DNA of 64,000 nt. It comes from Arthrobacter_E sp041360795. Lineage in GTDB: Bacteria > Actinomycetota > Actinomycetes > Actinomycetales > Micrococcaceae. Location: NCBI RefSeq assembly GCF_041360795.1, contig NZ_JBFUPW010000002.1:310001-374000 (forward strand), written 5' to 3'. A program made the translations under genes and the position numbers. The notes under the pieces are model-generated. The model worked only from the letters and a program-made list of their open reading frames with translations. It made no database searches and had not been told where the DNA came from. Below, one piece after another: positions 17,358-25,133 of the stretch. Positions within the stretch are counted from its first letter, which is position 1. Every line of letters begins with the position of its first letter.

Positions 17358-18692
17358 TCACTTTCTCCCCGAGAGGATGCTGAACCTGGGACCCCGGGAC
17401 ACGTCACCGGCCGGGAGGCCCTTGGTGTGGAACCTCCCGCACAGCGAGAGCTGCGCGGAGGCCAGGAGCAGGAGCGTCATGGATGACAGGTCACACAGTC
17501 CGCTCTCATTGATGGATGCCACGAGGACGTAGCCGCACAGGAAGGCGGCGACGGCGCGGGCGCCAGGCTCCGGGGTCCGGAGCGCGTAGACGAGCGCGGC
17601 GAGGGTCGCCGCCACGATGAGCACCAGACCCACCAGGCCGGATTCCCAATAGGAGTCCAGCCAGCTGTTGTCGATGGCCATGTAATTGATGTCCCCTTCG
17701 CCGCGACGCAGGAGGATCCGCTTCTCCCCCAGCCCGTGCCCGAACCAGCGGGTGAGGTCCGTCATGGGCTGCGAGAGGATGAAATCCCAGACCAGCGTGC
17801 GCCCGCTCAGGCGTTCCAGCTGGCTGGTGTCCTGGCCGCGGAGGGCCCAGGTCGAAATGGTGCCCAGGAAGGGCGCGGCCGCCACACAGGCGGCGAGGAA
17901 CACGGCGGCGATCCGCCGGGCGCCGTGATGCCGGCGCAGCGCCAGCGCGGCCAGAGCCAGCCCCGTGACGGCGGCCAGGGGCGCCGTGCGGGTGCGGCTG
18001 AGCACGATCAGCGCGGCCCCCAGCGCGACGGCGGCGAGGGCCACCGGCAGCGGGAGCAGCCGCAAGGCCCAGAGCAGGATGCCGAGGCCCAGGACGATAG
18101 CGCCGATCTCCCCCACCCGTGGAGGCATCATCGGCATGATCGCGCCCATGAGCCGGCCGCCCTGAGCGAAGTTCCGTCCGTCCAGCCACGCTTGCGAGGG
18201 CAGGAGCACCATGCCGGCGAGCACGCTGAACCCCAGCACCAGGTGGACGCCGAACATGATCCGCACGAAGGTGTGCGCCCGTTCCTTGATGAGTGGGAAC
18301 AGCAGCACCAGCACGGCGATCCCGGCCATGAACCGGCCGGCCCGGACCATGATCGTCAGGCTCGACGGCAGCAGCAACGAACTCAGGATGACCGCCACGG
18401 TGAACAGCAGGTAGATCCGGAAGACCGGTGGGACCGCCAGCCGGGTCCGCGGCGGCGTGAACACCACGAGCCCGAGAAGGCAGGCGAGCAGAACCACGCC
18501 CTTGAGCAGGCTGCTGCTGTCCGTGCCGCCCAGGGAGTCCGAGCGGGACCACGGCTGCACGCTGAGCTCCAGGAGGAGCCACACGAGCGTCACGACGACG
18601 GTCGCGGCCACCGGGCCCAGGACGGTCCGGTCGCGGGCCGCCCCGCGCGGATCGGCCAGGCGCCGGCGGTCCGGAACCGTCACGGTGCTCAT
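17358..18692 (-). CDS. O-antigen ligase/polymerase-like membrane protein (Wzy type)
   Basis: A 444-residue membrane protein with about 11-12 hydrophobic segments. A large extracytoplasmic loop near residues 280-340 has the Wzy_C-like sequence GRTLVWDFILSQ, then WFGHGLGEKRIL and NSWLDSYWESGLVGLVLI, matching the HN/SWLDxxxxxGLxG pattern of O-antigen polymerases and ligases. It would polymerise flippase-delivered repeat units outside the membrane. It overlaps the upstream Wzz-like gene by four bases (ATGA). Between initiating transferase, flippase and chain-length genes, Wzy is a better reading than ligase. Confidence 0.83.
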   Translation of the reverse strand: MSTVTVPDRRRLADPRGAARDRTVLGPVAATVVVTLVWLLLELSVQPWSRSDSLGGTDSSSLLKGVVLLACLLGLVVFTPPRTRLAVPPVFRIYLLFTVAVILSSLLLPSSLTIMVRAGRFMAGIAVLVLLFPLIKERAHTFVRIMFGVHLVLGFSVLAGMVLLPSQAWLDGRNFAQGGRLMGAIMPMMPPRVGEIGAIVLGLGILLWALRLLPLPVALAAVALGAALIVLSRTRTAPLAAVTGLALAALALRRHHGARRIAAVFLAACVAAAPFLGTISTWALRGQDTSQLERLSGRTLVWDFILSQPMTDLTRWFGHGLGEKRILLRRGEGDINYMAIDNSWLDSYWESGLVGLVLIVAATLAALVYALRTPEPGARAVAAFLCGYVLVASINESGLCDLSSMTLLLLASAQLSLCGRFHTKGLPAGDVSRGPRFSILSGRK

Positions 18693-20317
18693 GACCGCGC
18701 CCTCGCCGGCGTGCGGCCCGGCATCCGGGCTTTTCCGGCCGCGGCGGACGCCGGACCGGCCCCGTGACCGGAGTCCTGCCCGGGTTCACGGCCCGCCCCG
18801 GCGGAAGGCTCAGTGTCGGACGACACCGCGGTCAGCCCAGCCCTCTTCGGACTCCGGGGCTTCCGGCGGGCGTGGAACCACCGGAAGCGGCGCGGCGCCT
18901 TGGTGAGCACGACGGCGGCGACATCCAGTCCGGACATCCGGAGCTGGTCCACCGCGTCGAACAGACCGTCCGCACTGTCCGTGCCTTCCTCGACGGACAG
19001 GAGGACCGGCCCGCCGAAGTGCTCGGGCAACGACGCGTGCCCCTCAGCGGAGGAAGTGAACGGGTCCCCGACCACGATCGTGACCATGTCACCCTGCAGC
19101 GTCCGCGAACTGGACGCCAGGTAACTCGCCTGGTTCAGCGACAGTCCGTTGACCCGGCGGCGCGCCGCGCCATCGAGTTCCTCGAGGCCCGCCGCGGACA
19201 CGGCGTCGGCTCCGCTCAGCTTCCCCGCGGCCTCCCCCGACTCCGTGTACAGGAGCAGCGAATGCCCGGCATGGGCCGCCGCTTCGGCCACGGCGGTCGC
19301 GGCCCGCAGGCCCGACGCCGGACTGGACAGGGCCTGGACGGCGACCACGCGGCTGCCCGTCTGGCTCTGTCCGAGGGGCAGGATGCGGGACAGGGTCCGC
19401 CAGAGCAGCGGTCCCAGGGCCGGATCCCCGGCGCTTCGTTCGGCAAACACGGCGACTCCTTCAAGGGTGCGGACGATGTCCAGACGATCGGTGATGCGGG
19501 GCGAGACCTGACGGCGCACGGCCGCGGTCACGATCCCCAGGCCCAGGCCACCGGCCAGTCCCAGGAGCCCGTAGACCACGAGACTCAGGGAGCGGCTGGT
19601 CTTGTCGGCGCTGGCCCTTTCGAGGACGGATCCGCCGCCCTTGAAGTCCAGGGCCATGGCGGTCAGGGAGGCCGCGGTGCTCCGCGCCTGCTCGGCCTGC
19701 TTGAGCAGTTCCTGCTGCCGCGCCACCAGGGACGCGCCGGTGGTGGTGTTCGCCCCGCCGGCGCCCTGAATGTTCTTGTCCAGGGCCTTGGCGGCGCTCG
19801 CGGACGCATCGGCCTGCTCGGTGTACTGGCCGGCCAGCTTGTTCATGCTCGCCTTCCCCAGTTCGGCCCGGTAAGCGAGGTAGGAACTCGCGACCGCGTT
19901 GGCATAGTCGGCGGCCTCCTTCGCCGAGGGGCCCTGGGCCGTGATGGTGAAGGAGTTGTCCGTGGCCGGGCTCGCCTTCACGGATTCGGCCATGTCCCGG
20001 GCCGCCGTGCCGTCCACCCCGAGGGCGTCCGAGGCGGCGTTCGTGATGACGGGGCTGGCGATGATGATCGCCTGCGTCTCGGCCGGGAGTTCCAGGGCCA
20101 GCGGCCCCGTCTTGTCGATCACGCCCTGGATGCCGATGTTGCTGGGCAGGCTGTAGGTCCCGGTCACCACGCTCGTGCGGGCGGTGAACGTGACCGGCTG
20201 CTTGTACCCGTACCCGAGCCCTCCGAGCACCCCTGCCAGGGTGATCAGGAGGATCAGGAGATATTGCGTGGTGAACAGTTTCCTGAGCGCGTAGACCACG
20301 GACCATCCGCCGTTCAT
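18689..20317 (-). CDS. Wzz/chain-length-determinant-like protein with degenerate BY-kinase domain
   Basis: A 542-residue protein. The first membrane helix (residues about 17-38) precedes an extracytoplasmic Wzz-like domain with coiled-coil potential (about 40-245). A second helix (SLVVYGLLGLAGGLGLGIVTA) leads to a cytoplasmic domain laid out like a bacterial tyrosine kinase. The nucleotide-binding motifs are gone, however: the Walker A position reads QALSSPASGLRAAT with no GKS/T, and the A' position reads LLLYTES instead of LLIDAD. The tail lacks a tyrosine cluster. It may regulate chain length without autophosphorylation or need a partner. It is coupled to wzy by ATGA and follows wzx by one base. 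Confidence 0.78.
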   Translation of the reverse strand: MNGGWSVVYALRKLFTTQYLLILLITLAGVLGGLGYGYKQPVTFTARTSVVTGTYSLPSNIGIQGVIDKTGPLALELPAETQAIIIASPVITNAASDALGVDGTAARDMAESVKASPATDNSFTITAQGPSAKEAADYANAVASSYLAYRAELGKASMNKLAGQYTEQADASASAAKALDKNIQGAGGANTTTGASLVARQQELLKQAEQARSTAASLTAMALDFKGGGSVLERASADKTSRSLSLVVYGLLGLAGGLGLGIVTAAVRRQVSPRITDRLDIVRTLEGVAVFAERSAGDPALGPLLWRTLSRILPLGQSQTGSRVVAVQALSSPASGLRAATAVAEAAAHAGHSLLLYTESGEAAGKLSGADAVSAAGLEELDGAARRRVNGLSLNQASYLASSSRTLQGDMVTIVVGDPFTSSAEGHASLPEHFGGPVLLSVEEGTDSADGLFDAVDQLRMSGLDVAAVVLTKAPRRFRWFHARRKPRSPKRAGLTAVSSDTEPSAGAGREPGQDSGHGAGPASAAAGKARMPGRTPARARS

Positions 20318-20318
20318 C

Positions 20319-21635
20319 TCAGGCCCCCTTTCCCATCAGGACGGTTCCGGGAAGCGCCGCGGACGCCGCCTCGGCACACCCTCTCCGGTACTGCACGGCC
20401 CAGAGCCACGCGGAGAGCGCGGCCGCCACCGCCATCGACCAGGCCGCACCGTCGGCCGCCGCGAGCACGGCTCCGAGCAGGCCGGCCACGGCCGAGAGAC
20501 CCGAGGTGACCGCCCGGGTCACGAAACCCCGGTGGGCCTGCCCCATGGCGCGCAGCATCACGGCGTCCCCGGTCCGCAGGCCGTTGCCCACCTGGACCAG
20601 GACGAGCGGCAGCACGAGCACGGCCGCGGCCGGCCATTGCGGGCCGAGCAGCGCCGTCGTCCATGTCATCGGCAGGAGCAGCAGGACCAGACCCCACGCG
20701 GCCGCGCCCTCGGCGACCAGACCGGACGACCCGTGCCGGACGCGGTTCACGCTCTCCCGGCCGGCCCGGAGCGCGCGTGCCGCCTCCGGGACGGCCACCA
20801 CCCCGACGCCCTGCACCAGGACGAACACCGGCCCCAGCGCCACCATGGCGAGCTTCAGCTGGCCGAGGGCCGCCATGCCCGCCACGGCCGCGATGGCGGC
20901 GAAGAGGATCTGCTGTGCGCCGTTCACGGCGAGGTTCTCCCCCAGATACCGGGTCCACAGGGCGCGGTGCTCCCTGGCCCAGGCAGGCATCTTCGCGGGC
21001 CTGGGCCAGAGCCTGGCCTGGAGGAGTCCGCAGACCGCGGCGGCGGTCCCGGCCAGCCCCCAGGCGAGCACGTAGGCGGCGACGGAGTGGGAGTCGGAGA
21101 GCAGGAGCCCGGCGAATCCCGGGATCATGAAGAGGAGCCAGAGGAGGTCGTTGAGGAATGCGCTGGAGCCGCGAGCCCCGCTGAAGAACACCTGCCGCCA
21201 GGCGTCCTGGAGCATGAGTCCGGGCAGGCTCACCGCGAGCGCGAGGGTCAGAGGGCGGGTCCCTGCGTCCAGGAACGGCGTCGCCGCGGCGACCAGCGCC
21301 GCCAGTCCTATGCCGAGCACCAGTGCGGTGCCCGTGCTGCGCCCCGCCGCGGCGCGCGCCGCTTCGCCGTCGACGGCGGAATACCGCACCGCGTACGGCT
21401 CCGTGGACAGCGACCGCGAGATCCCCAGCGCCAGGGAGTAGCCGGCGAACGCCAGGGCGTAGGCGCCGAAGTCCGCCAGAGGGACGGCGCGCGCCACGAC
21501 GATCCCCATCGCGAAATTGCCGGCACTGTTGAGCACCTGATCGGCGATGCCCCAGCTTGCCCTGTGCCAGAGTTTCACGGTTCCCGGGGCCCCTGCCCCC
21601 GGATGCGCTGTGCTGTGTCGAGACCTGGTGTTCAT
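20319..21635 (-). CDS. polysaccharide flippase (Wzx-like, MVF/MATE superfamily)
   Basis: A 438-residue protein with about 12 hydrophobic segments, opening WGIADQVLNSAGNFAMGIVVAR as in Wzx/oligosaccharide flippases. Internal features include ADFGAYALAFAGYSLALGISR and GQLKLAMVALGPVFVLVQGVG. It would move undecaprenyl-diphosphate-linked repeat units across the membrane for Wzy polymerisation. Spacing to the next gene is one base, and the upstream TagA-like gene ends two bases before its start, so it is strictly co-transcribed. No individual functional residues can be assigned. Confidence 0.82.
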   Translation of the reverse strand: MNTRSRHSTAHPGAGAPGTVKLWHRASWGIADQVLNSAGNFAMGIVVARAVPLADFGAYALAFAGYSLALGISRSLSTEPYAVRYSAVDGEAARAAAGRSTGTALVLGIGLAALVAAATPFLDAGTRPLTLALAVSLPGLMLQDAWRQVFFSGARGSSAFLNDLLWLLFMIPGFAGLLLSDSHSVAAYVLAWGLAGTAAAVCGLLQARLWPRPAKMPAWAREHRALWTRYLGENLAVNGAQQILFAAIAAVAGMAALGQLKLAMVALGPVFVLVQGVGVVAVPEAARALRAGRESVNRVRHGSSGLVAEGAAAWGLVLLLLPMTWTTALLGPQWPAAAVLVLPLVLVQVGNGLRTGDAVMLRAMGQAHRGFVTRAVTSGLSAVAGLLGAVLAAADGAAWSMAVAAALSAWLWAVQYRRGCAEAASAALPGTVLMGKGA

Positions 21636-21636
21636 G

Positions 21637-22563
21637 TCAGGGTGTCCTTGCTCCTGGGTCCCGGGACGGGCCGGTCAGCAGATGCGGCGGGTCCCCCACG
21701 ATCCCCGCCAGGAACCGTGGGATCACCTTGCTGTACCGGGGCCAGAGGCGCTTGGGCTCCTGCAGGAGCCGGTAGCTCCATTCGAGGCCGCTGCGCTGCA
21801 TCCAGCGCGGCGCCCGGCCCACGGTTCCGGCGTTCATGGCGAACGCGCCGCCGACGCCGAACGCGACCGGCACGGTGAGCCGGTGGTTGTGGCTCCCAAG
21901 CCATGCCTCCTGCTTGGGGGCGCCGAGGCCCACCCAGAGGAAGGTGGCCCCCGAGGCGTTGATGTCCTGGACGATCCGCTCGTCCTCCTCCTCACTCAGG
22001 GCGCGGAACGGCGGGCAGTGCCAGCCCGCCACCTGGAGTCCCGGGATGTTCTCCTCCAGGCGGCCGATGAGCGCCCGCATGGTCGCCTCGTCGCCGCCGA
22101 GGAAGTAGTTGGACCAGCCGCGCTCGGCGGACAGCCGCAGCACGGCCGGCATGAGCTCGGGCCCGGGGACTCGATCGATCACCTGCGAGCCCGCCCAGCG
22201 GCCCGACCACACGAGCGGCATCCCGTCCGGCACCGTCAGCAGCGAGTCGTTGAGCACGCCCCGCAGGGCGCCGTCGTCGCGGGCGTGGAGCAGGGCGTTG
22301 GCGTCGCTCACGCAGACGTAGCCGTGCCGTGAGCCGTCGACGCACTCCTCCACGAGGGAGACCGCCCGCCGCATGTTCACGCAGCTGATGTGCACGCCCA
22401 TGATGTCCACGCGCGAGTGCGTGCGGTTCACGAGGCCGTGCGGGGCCGGCGTCCGGTGCTGTGCCGGCGTCAGGTGCTGTGCTGAAGTCCGATGCTGTGC
22501 AGGAGTCATCGCGGGGGTCTTCCGTTCGGTGTGTACGACGCCGCGCGGCTCGGTGGCGCTCAT
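21637..22563 (-). CDS. WecB/TagA/CpsF family glycosyltransferase
   Basis: A 308-residue protein of GT family 26. Conserved stretches include CVSDANALLHARDD, LTVPDGMPLVWSGRW (the catalytic-region Asp of TagA enzymes), YFLGGDEATMRALI and VGLGAPKQEAWL. Family members add ManNAc or ManNAcA to GlcNAc-diphosphate-undecaprenol, an early step in teichoic-acid or enterobacterial antigen assembly. The first 50 residues are non-conserved and include AQHRTSAQHLTPAQHRTPA, encoded by three 18-bp repeats (22451-22504). The family domain starts at IMGVHISCVNM, so a later start cannot be excluded. ATG 22563 overlaps the preceding stop (ATGA). Confidence 0.86.
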   Translation of the reverse strand: MSATEPRGVVHTERKTPAMTPAQHRTSAQHLTPAQHRTPAPHGLVNRTHSRVDIMGVHISCVNMRRAVSLVEECVDGSRHGYVCVSDANALLHARDDGALRGVLNDSLLTVPDGMPLVWSGRWAGSQVIDRVPGPELMPAVLRLSAERGWSNYFLGGDEATMRALIGRLEENIPGLQVAGWHCPPFRALSEEEDERIVQDINASGATFLWVGLGAPKQEAWLGSHNHRLTVPVAFGVGGAFAMNAGTVGRAPRWMQRSGLEWSYRLLQEPKRLWPRYSKVIPRFLAGIVGDPPHLLTGPSRDPGARTP

Positions 22564-23036
22564 GGCGTCACCTGGCCGATCGGCAGCTGGGCTGGGGCCG
22601 GGGCCGCGGAGCCGTCCAGGAGGTCGAGGGCCCTGCGGAGCGTCGTGCTCGACGTGTGCAGGGTGTACGGGAGGTAGACGATTTCGACGCCGAGAGGCTC
22701 GAACAGCTTCTCCAGGGCCTCCCCCGCCGGGGTGCCCTGCCAGTCATCGCCCTTGAAGATGGCGTCGAAGCGGACCTGCTCCCACACTTCGGTCTTGCTC
22801 GGGACCGCTTCGAGGATCGCCTGATCCACGAGGTCCAGCGAGGAGACGATGTCCAGGCGTTCGTGCTCGGGGACCACCGGCGTGAAGCCTTTCCGTTCCC
22901 GGACGAGGTCGTCGCTGACGACGCCCGCCACGAGGTATTCGCAGTGCCGGCGGGCCTGCCGGAGGAGGTTCAGGTGCCCCACGTGGAAGAGGTCGTAGAC
23001 CCCGGGGACGTAACCGATCCGATGGATGACGGGCAT
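22560..23036 (-). CDS. TagD-like cytidylyltransferase (probable glycerol-3-phosphate type)
   Basis: A 158-residue nucleotidyltransferase. The HxGH motif is in YDLFHVGHLNLL, the GDDWQG loop matches TagD-type glycerol-3-phosphate cytidylyltransferases, and TLHTSSTTLRRAL supplies the ISTTxI-like motif. The expected reaction is CTP plus glycerol-3-phosphate giving CDP-glycerol; ethanolamine- or sugar-phosphate substrates are possible. ATG 23036 overlaps the end of the upstream gene; an in-frame GTG at 23048 is the alternative. Next to a TagA homologue, it suggests a phosphoglycerol-bearing or teichoic-like polymer. No TagF/TagB polymerase or primase gene is present in the window. Confidence 0.8.
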   Translation of the reverse strand: MPVIHRIGYVPGVYDLFHVGHLNLLRQARRHCEYLVAGVVSDDLVRERKGFTPVVPEHERLDIVSSLDLVDQAILEAVPSKTEVWEQVRFDAIFKGDDWQGTPAGEALEKLFEPLGVEIVYLPYTLHTSSTTLRRALDLLDGSAAPAPAQLPIGQVTP

Positions 23037-23037
23037 G

Positions 23038-24825
23038 TCAGTACGCACCTTCCGCTGAGACCATGGCTTTCGCGGTTCGCCACATGATCATGAGGTCGCC
23101 CATGAGCGACCAGTTCTCGACGTAGTAGAGGTCCAGCCGGACCGATTCCTGCCAGGACAGATTGGACCGCCCGCTGATCTGCCATAGTCCGGTGATCCCT
23201 GGCTTGATGAGTAGCCGGCGGTGCGCGGGCTGTTCGTAGGCCTCGACCTCCCGGCGGAGCGGCGGACGGGGTCCCACCAGGCTCATCTCGCCGGTCAGGA
23301 CGTTGAACAGCTGGGGCAGCTCGTCCAGCGAGTAGCGCCGCATCCATTTCCCGCACCGGGTGACCCGGGGGTCGTCGCGCAGCTTGAAGAGGGGGCCCGA
23401 GCCCTGGTTCCCGTCGCTCAGCTCCGCGAGGCGGAGGTCGGCGTCGGTGGTCATGGACCGGAACTTGTGCATCCTGAACGTGGTGCCGTTGCGGCCGATC
23501 CGTTCCTGCGAGTAGAAGACCGGCCCGGGCGAATCCGCCTTCACCACCACGGCCAGAAGCAGCAGGACCGGCGCGAGGATCACGAGCGCCAGGATGCCGA
23601 GCGTGAGGTCCACGAGGCGCTTGAGGAGGTGGCGGGTGCCGGTGAACTGTGGCAGCTCCACATGCATGAGGGGCATCCCCTCCACGGGGCGGTAGTGGAC
23701 GCGCGGCCCGGCGATGTCCGTGAGCCGGGAGGCCAGGACCAGCTCGGTGGAGAGGTCCTCGAGCCGCCAGCCGAGTTCGCGGAGGCGATGCGAGCCGCCC
23801 GGCAGCGTTCCCGCCACGATCACCATGCTCGCTCCGGAGCGGCGGACCAGCTCTTCGATGTCGTCCAGGGTGGACATCACCGGAATCCGGTACCAGGGCT
23901 TGCCGTAGGAGGCTTTCCTCGGCAGCGAGTTGAGCGCCACCCCGGCCACCCGGTAGCCGACCGCCGGATTGTCCTGGAGCTGCACGATCACGGACTCGAC
24001 ATCCTTGGTGCGTCCGATCACCACCACGTCCTGCAGGTACTCGCCGCGGCGCCGATGGCCGTTGAGATCGCGGCGCCACAGCCAGCGGGACATGAGCAGC
24101 AGCAGCAGGCCGCACGGGAAGGCGGTGAGGAAGAAGCCGCGGAGGACACCGCCCTGCACCACGATCAGCACCGCCGCAGCGAGCACGAAGACGCGGGTCG
24201 CGGAGTGGGCCAGGGCCTTGTACTCCGAGGCGCCGAGCCCGAGGATGCGCGGGTCCCGGCTGTGCCCGAACTCCAGGTCCAGGCACCACAGGACGATGAT
24301 GCCGAGGCTGACCCAGAAGTACGTGTCCCCGAGTTCCCAGGCGTCGAATCCCCAGCGGATCGTGTGGGCCAGGAACACGGCGGCCACGATGCACGCCCAG
24401 TCGCTGATCCTCAGCTTCTTCCTCAGACCGCTCTCCCAGGCGCGGGCGCCTGCCGCGGCGAGGGGCCGCCCGGCCCTGCGGGTGGTGGCGCTCTTCACGA
24501 CGCCGGCCGGCGCGTCGAGTCCTTCCAGCCCACCGCCTGCGCTCACGCGGTGAGCGGTGGCCCGGTGCGCGGCCGCGCGGTTCGCCAGGGCCTGGTGAGC
24601 TGACGCCCAGGGGGTGGTGCGCCCTCGGAAGAGTGAGGGGGCCGACGGTGGCAGGGGGGTAGCCTCGGTCTCGGAAGGCTGTTCCACCGCCGACCCCGCA
24701 TGTGGAGCCCGCGCCTGACGGCCGGGCAGTGTGATCGCACCACCGCTGCTGTCGATGGACCGCACAGGGCTGACCCGGGACGGGTTCTCGCCACGATGCG
24801 CCACCGGGGATGAAGACCGGGACAT
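23038..24825 (-). CDS. initiating exopolysaccharide polyprenyl-phosphate glycosylphosphotransferase
   Basis: A 595-residue polytopic phosphoglycosyltransferase. Four or five membrane helices (about 140-270) are followed by a CoA-binding-like domain (VVVIGRTKDVESVI). The catalytic PGT domain (about 400-595) begins LLKRLVDLTLGILALVILAPVLLLLAVVVKADSPGP-like and contains FYSQERIGRNG, FRMHKFRSM, RRYSLDELPQLFNVLTGEMSLVGPRPP and KPGITGLWQISGRS. It loads the first sugar-1-phosphate onto undecaprenyl phosphate. The N-terminal 130 residues are low-complexity and contain HQALANRAAAHRATAHR, encoded by degenerate 15-bp repeats (24547-24591). It is the first gene of the operon, with an AGG-type ribosome site before ATG 24825. 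Confidence 0.92.
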   Translation of the reverse strand: MSRSSSPVAHRGENPSRVSPVRSIDSSGGAITLPGRQARAPHAGSAVEQPSETEATPLPPSAPSLFRGRTTPWASAHQALANRAAAHRATAHRVSAGGGLEGLDAPAGVVKSATTRRAGRPLAAAGARAWESGLRKKLRISDWACIVAAVFLAHTIRWGFDAWELGDTYFWVSLGIIVLWCLDLEFGHSRDPRILGLGASEYKALAHSATRVFVLAAAVLIVVQGGVLRGFFLTAFPCGLLLLLMSRWLWRRDLNGHRRRGEYLQDVVVIGRTKDVESVIVQLQDNPAVGYRVAGVALNSLPRKASYGKPWYRIPVMSTLDDIEELVRRSGASMVIVAGTLPGGSHRLRELGWRLEDLSTELVLASRLTDIAGPRVHYRPVEGMPLMHVELPQFTGTRHLLKRLVDLTLGILALVILAPVLLLLAVVVKADSPGPVFYSQERIGRNGTTFRMHKFRSMTTDADLRLAELSDGNQGSGPLFKLRDDPRVTRCGKWMRRYSLDELPQLFNVLTGEMSLVGPRPPLRREVEAYEQPAHRRLLIKPGITGLWQISGRSNLSWQESVRLDLYYVENWSLMGDLMIMWRTAKAMVSAEGAY

Positions 24826-25133
24826 TGAGACCTCATTTGTGGTTCTTGAACTGCCCTTTCAGTCAAGTACCCCGGCCGCGTGCAGGCCCGCGGAGCGACT
24901 ACCTGCATCTGACTCCGGTCTCCCCGCCACGGCCCCCGGAGGATCTCCGGGATTACCCGAGTAGTGCCCGCACCGGGTGCTGCCGGTCCCCCGGATCCCC
25001 GTGGTCCTACCTGCTTCCGGGCCGTGCTGTCGCCGACTACTCAGGTACACCGCGGGGAGCGCATGGTTCGGGGCGGTTCGGAACGGGGCCGGGGCGGTTC
25101 GGACCCAGCGGGGGTCCGCCCCAGGGCGACCGG
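24826..25133 (-). promoter_or_regulatory. regulatory region of the polysaccharide operon with repeated CTAC boxes
   Basis: This 308-bp gap holds no gene. It carries CTACTCAGGTAC (25037-25048), its inverted relative TTACCCGAGTAG (24953-24964), and two CTACCTGC copies (24899-24906 and 25007-25014). AAGTACCCCGG near 24875 resembles AAGTACCCGG upstream of gmd. Spacing of 50-110 bp between boxes suggests several dimers or looping. The right end has a GGTTCGG-rich tandem array (about 25064-25100) after the LuxR gene stop. No confident -10/-35 pair was found. The adjacent LuxR-type regulators are the natural candidates to bind here. Confidence 0.55.
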
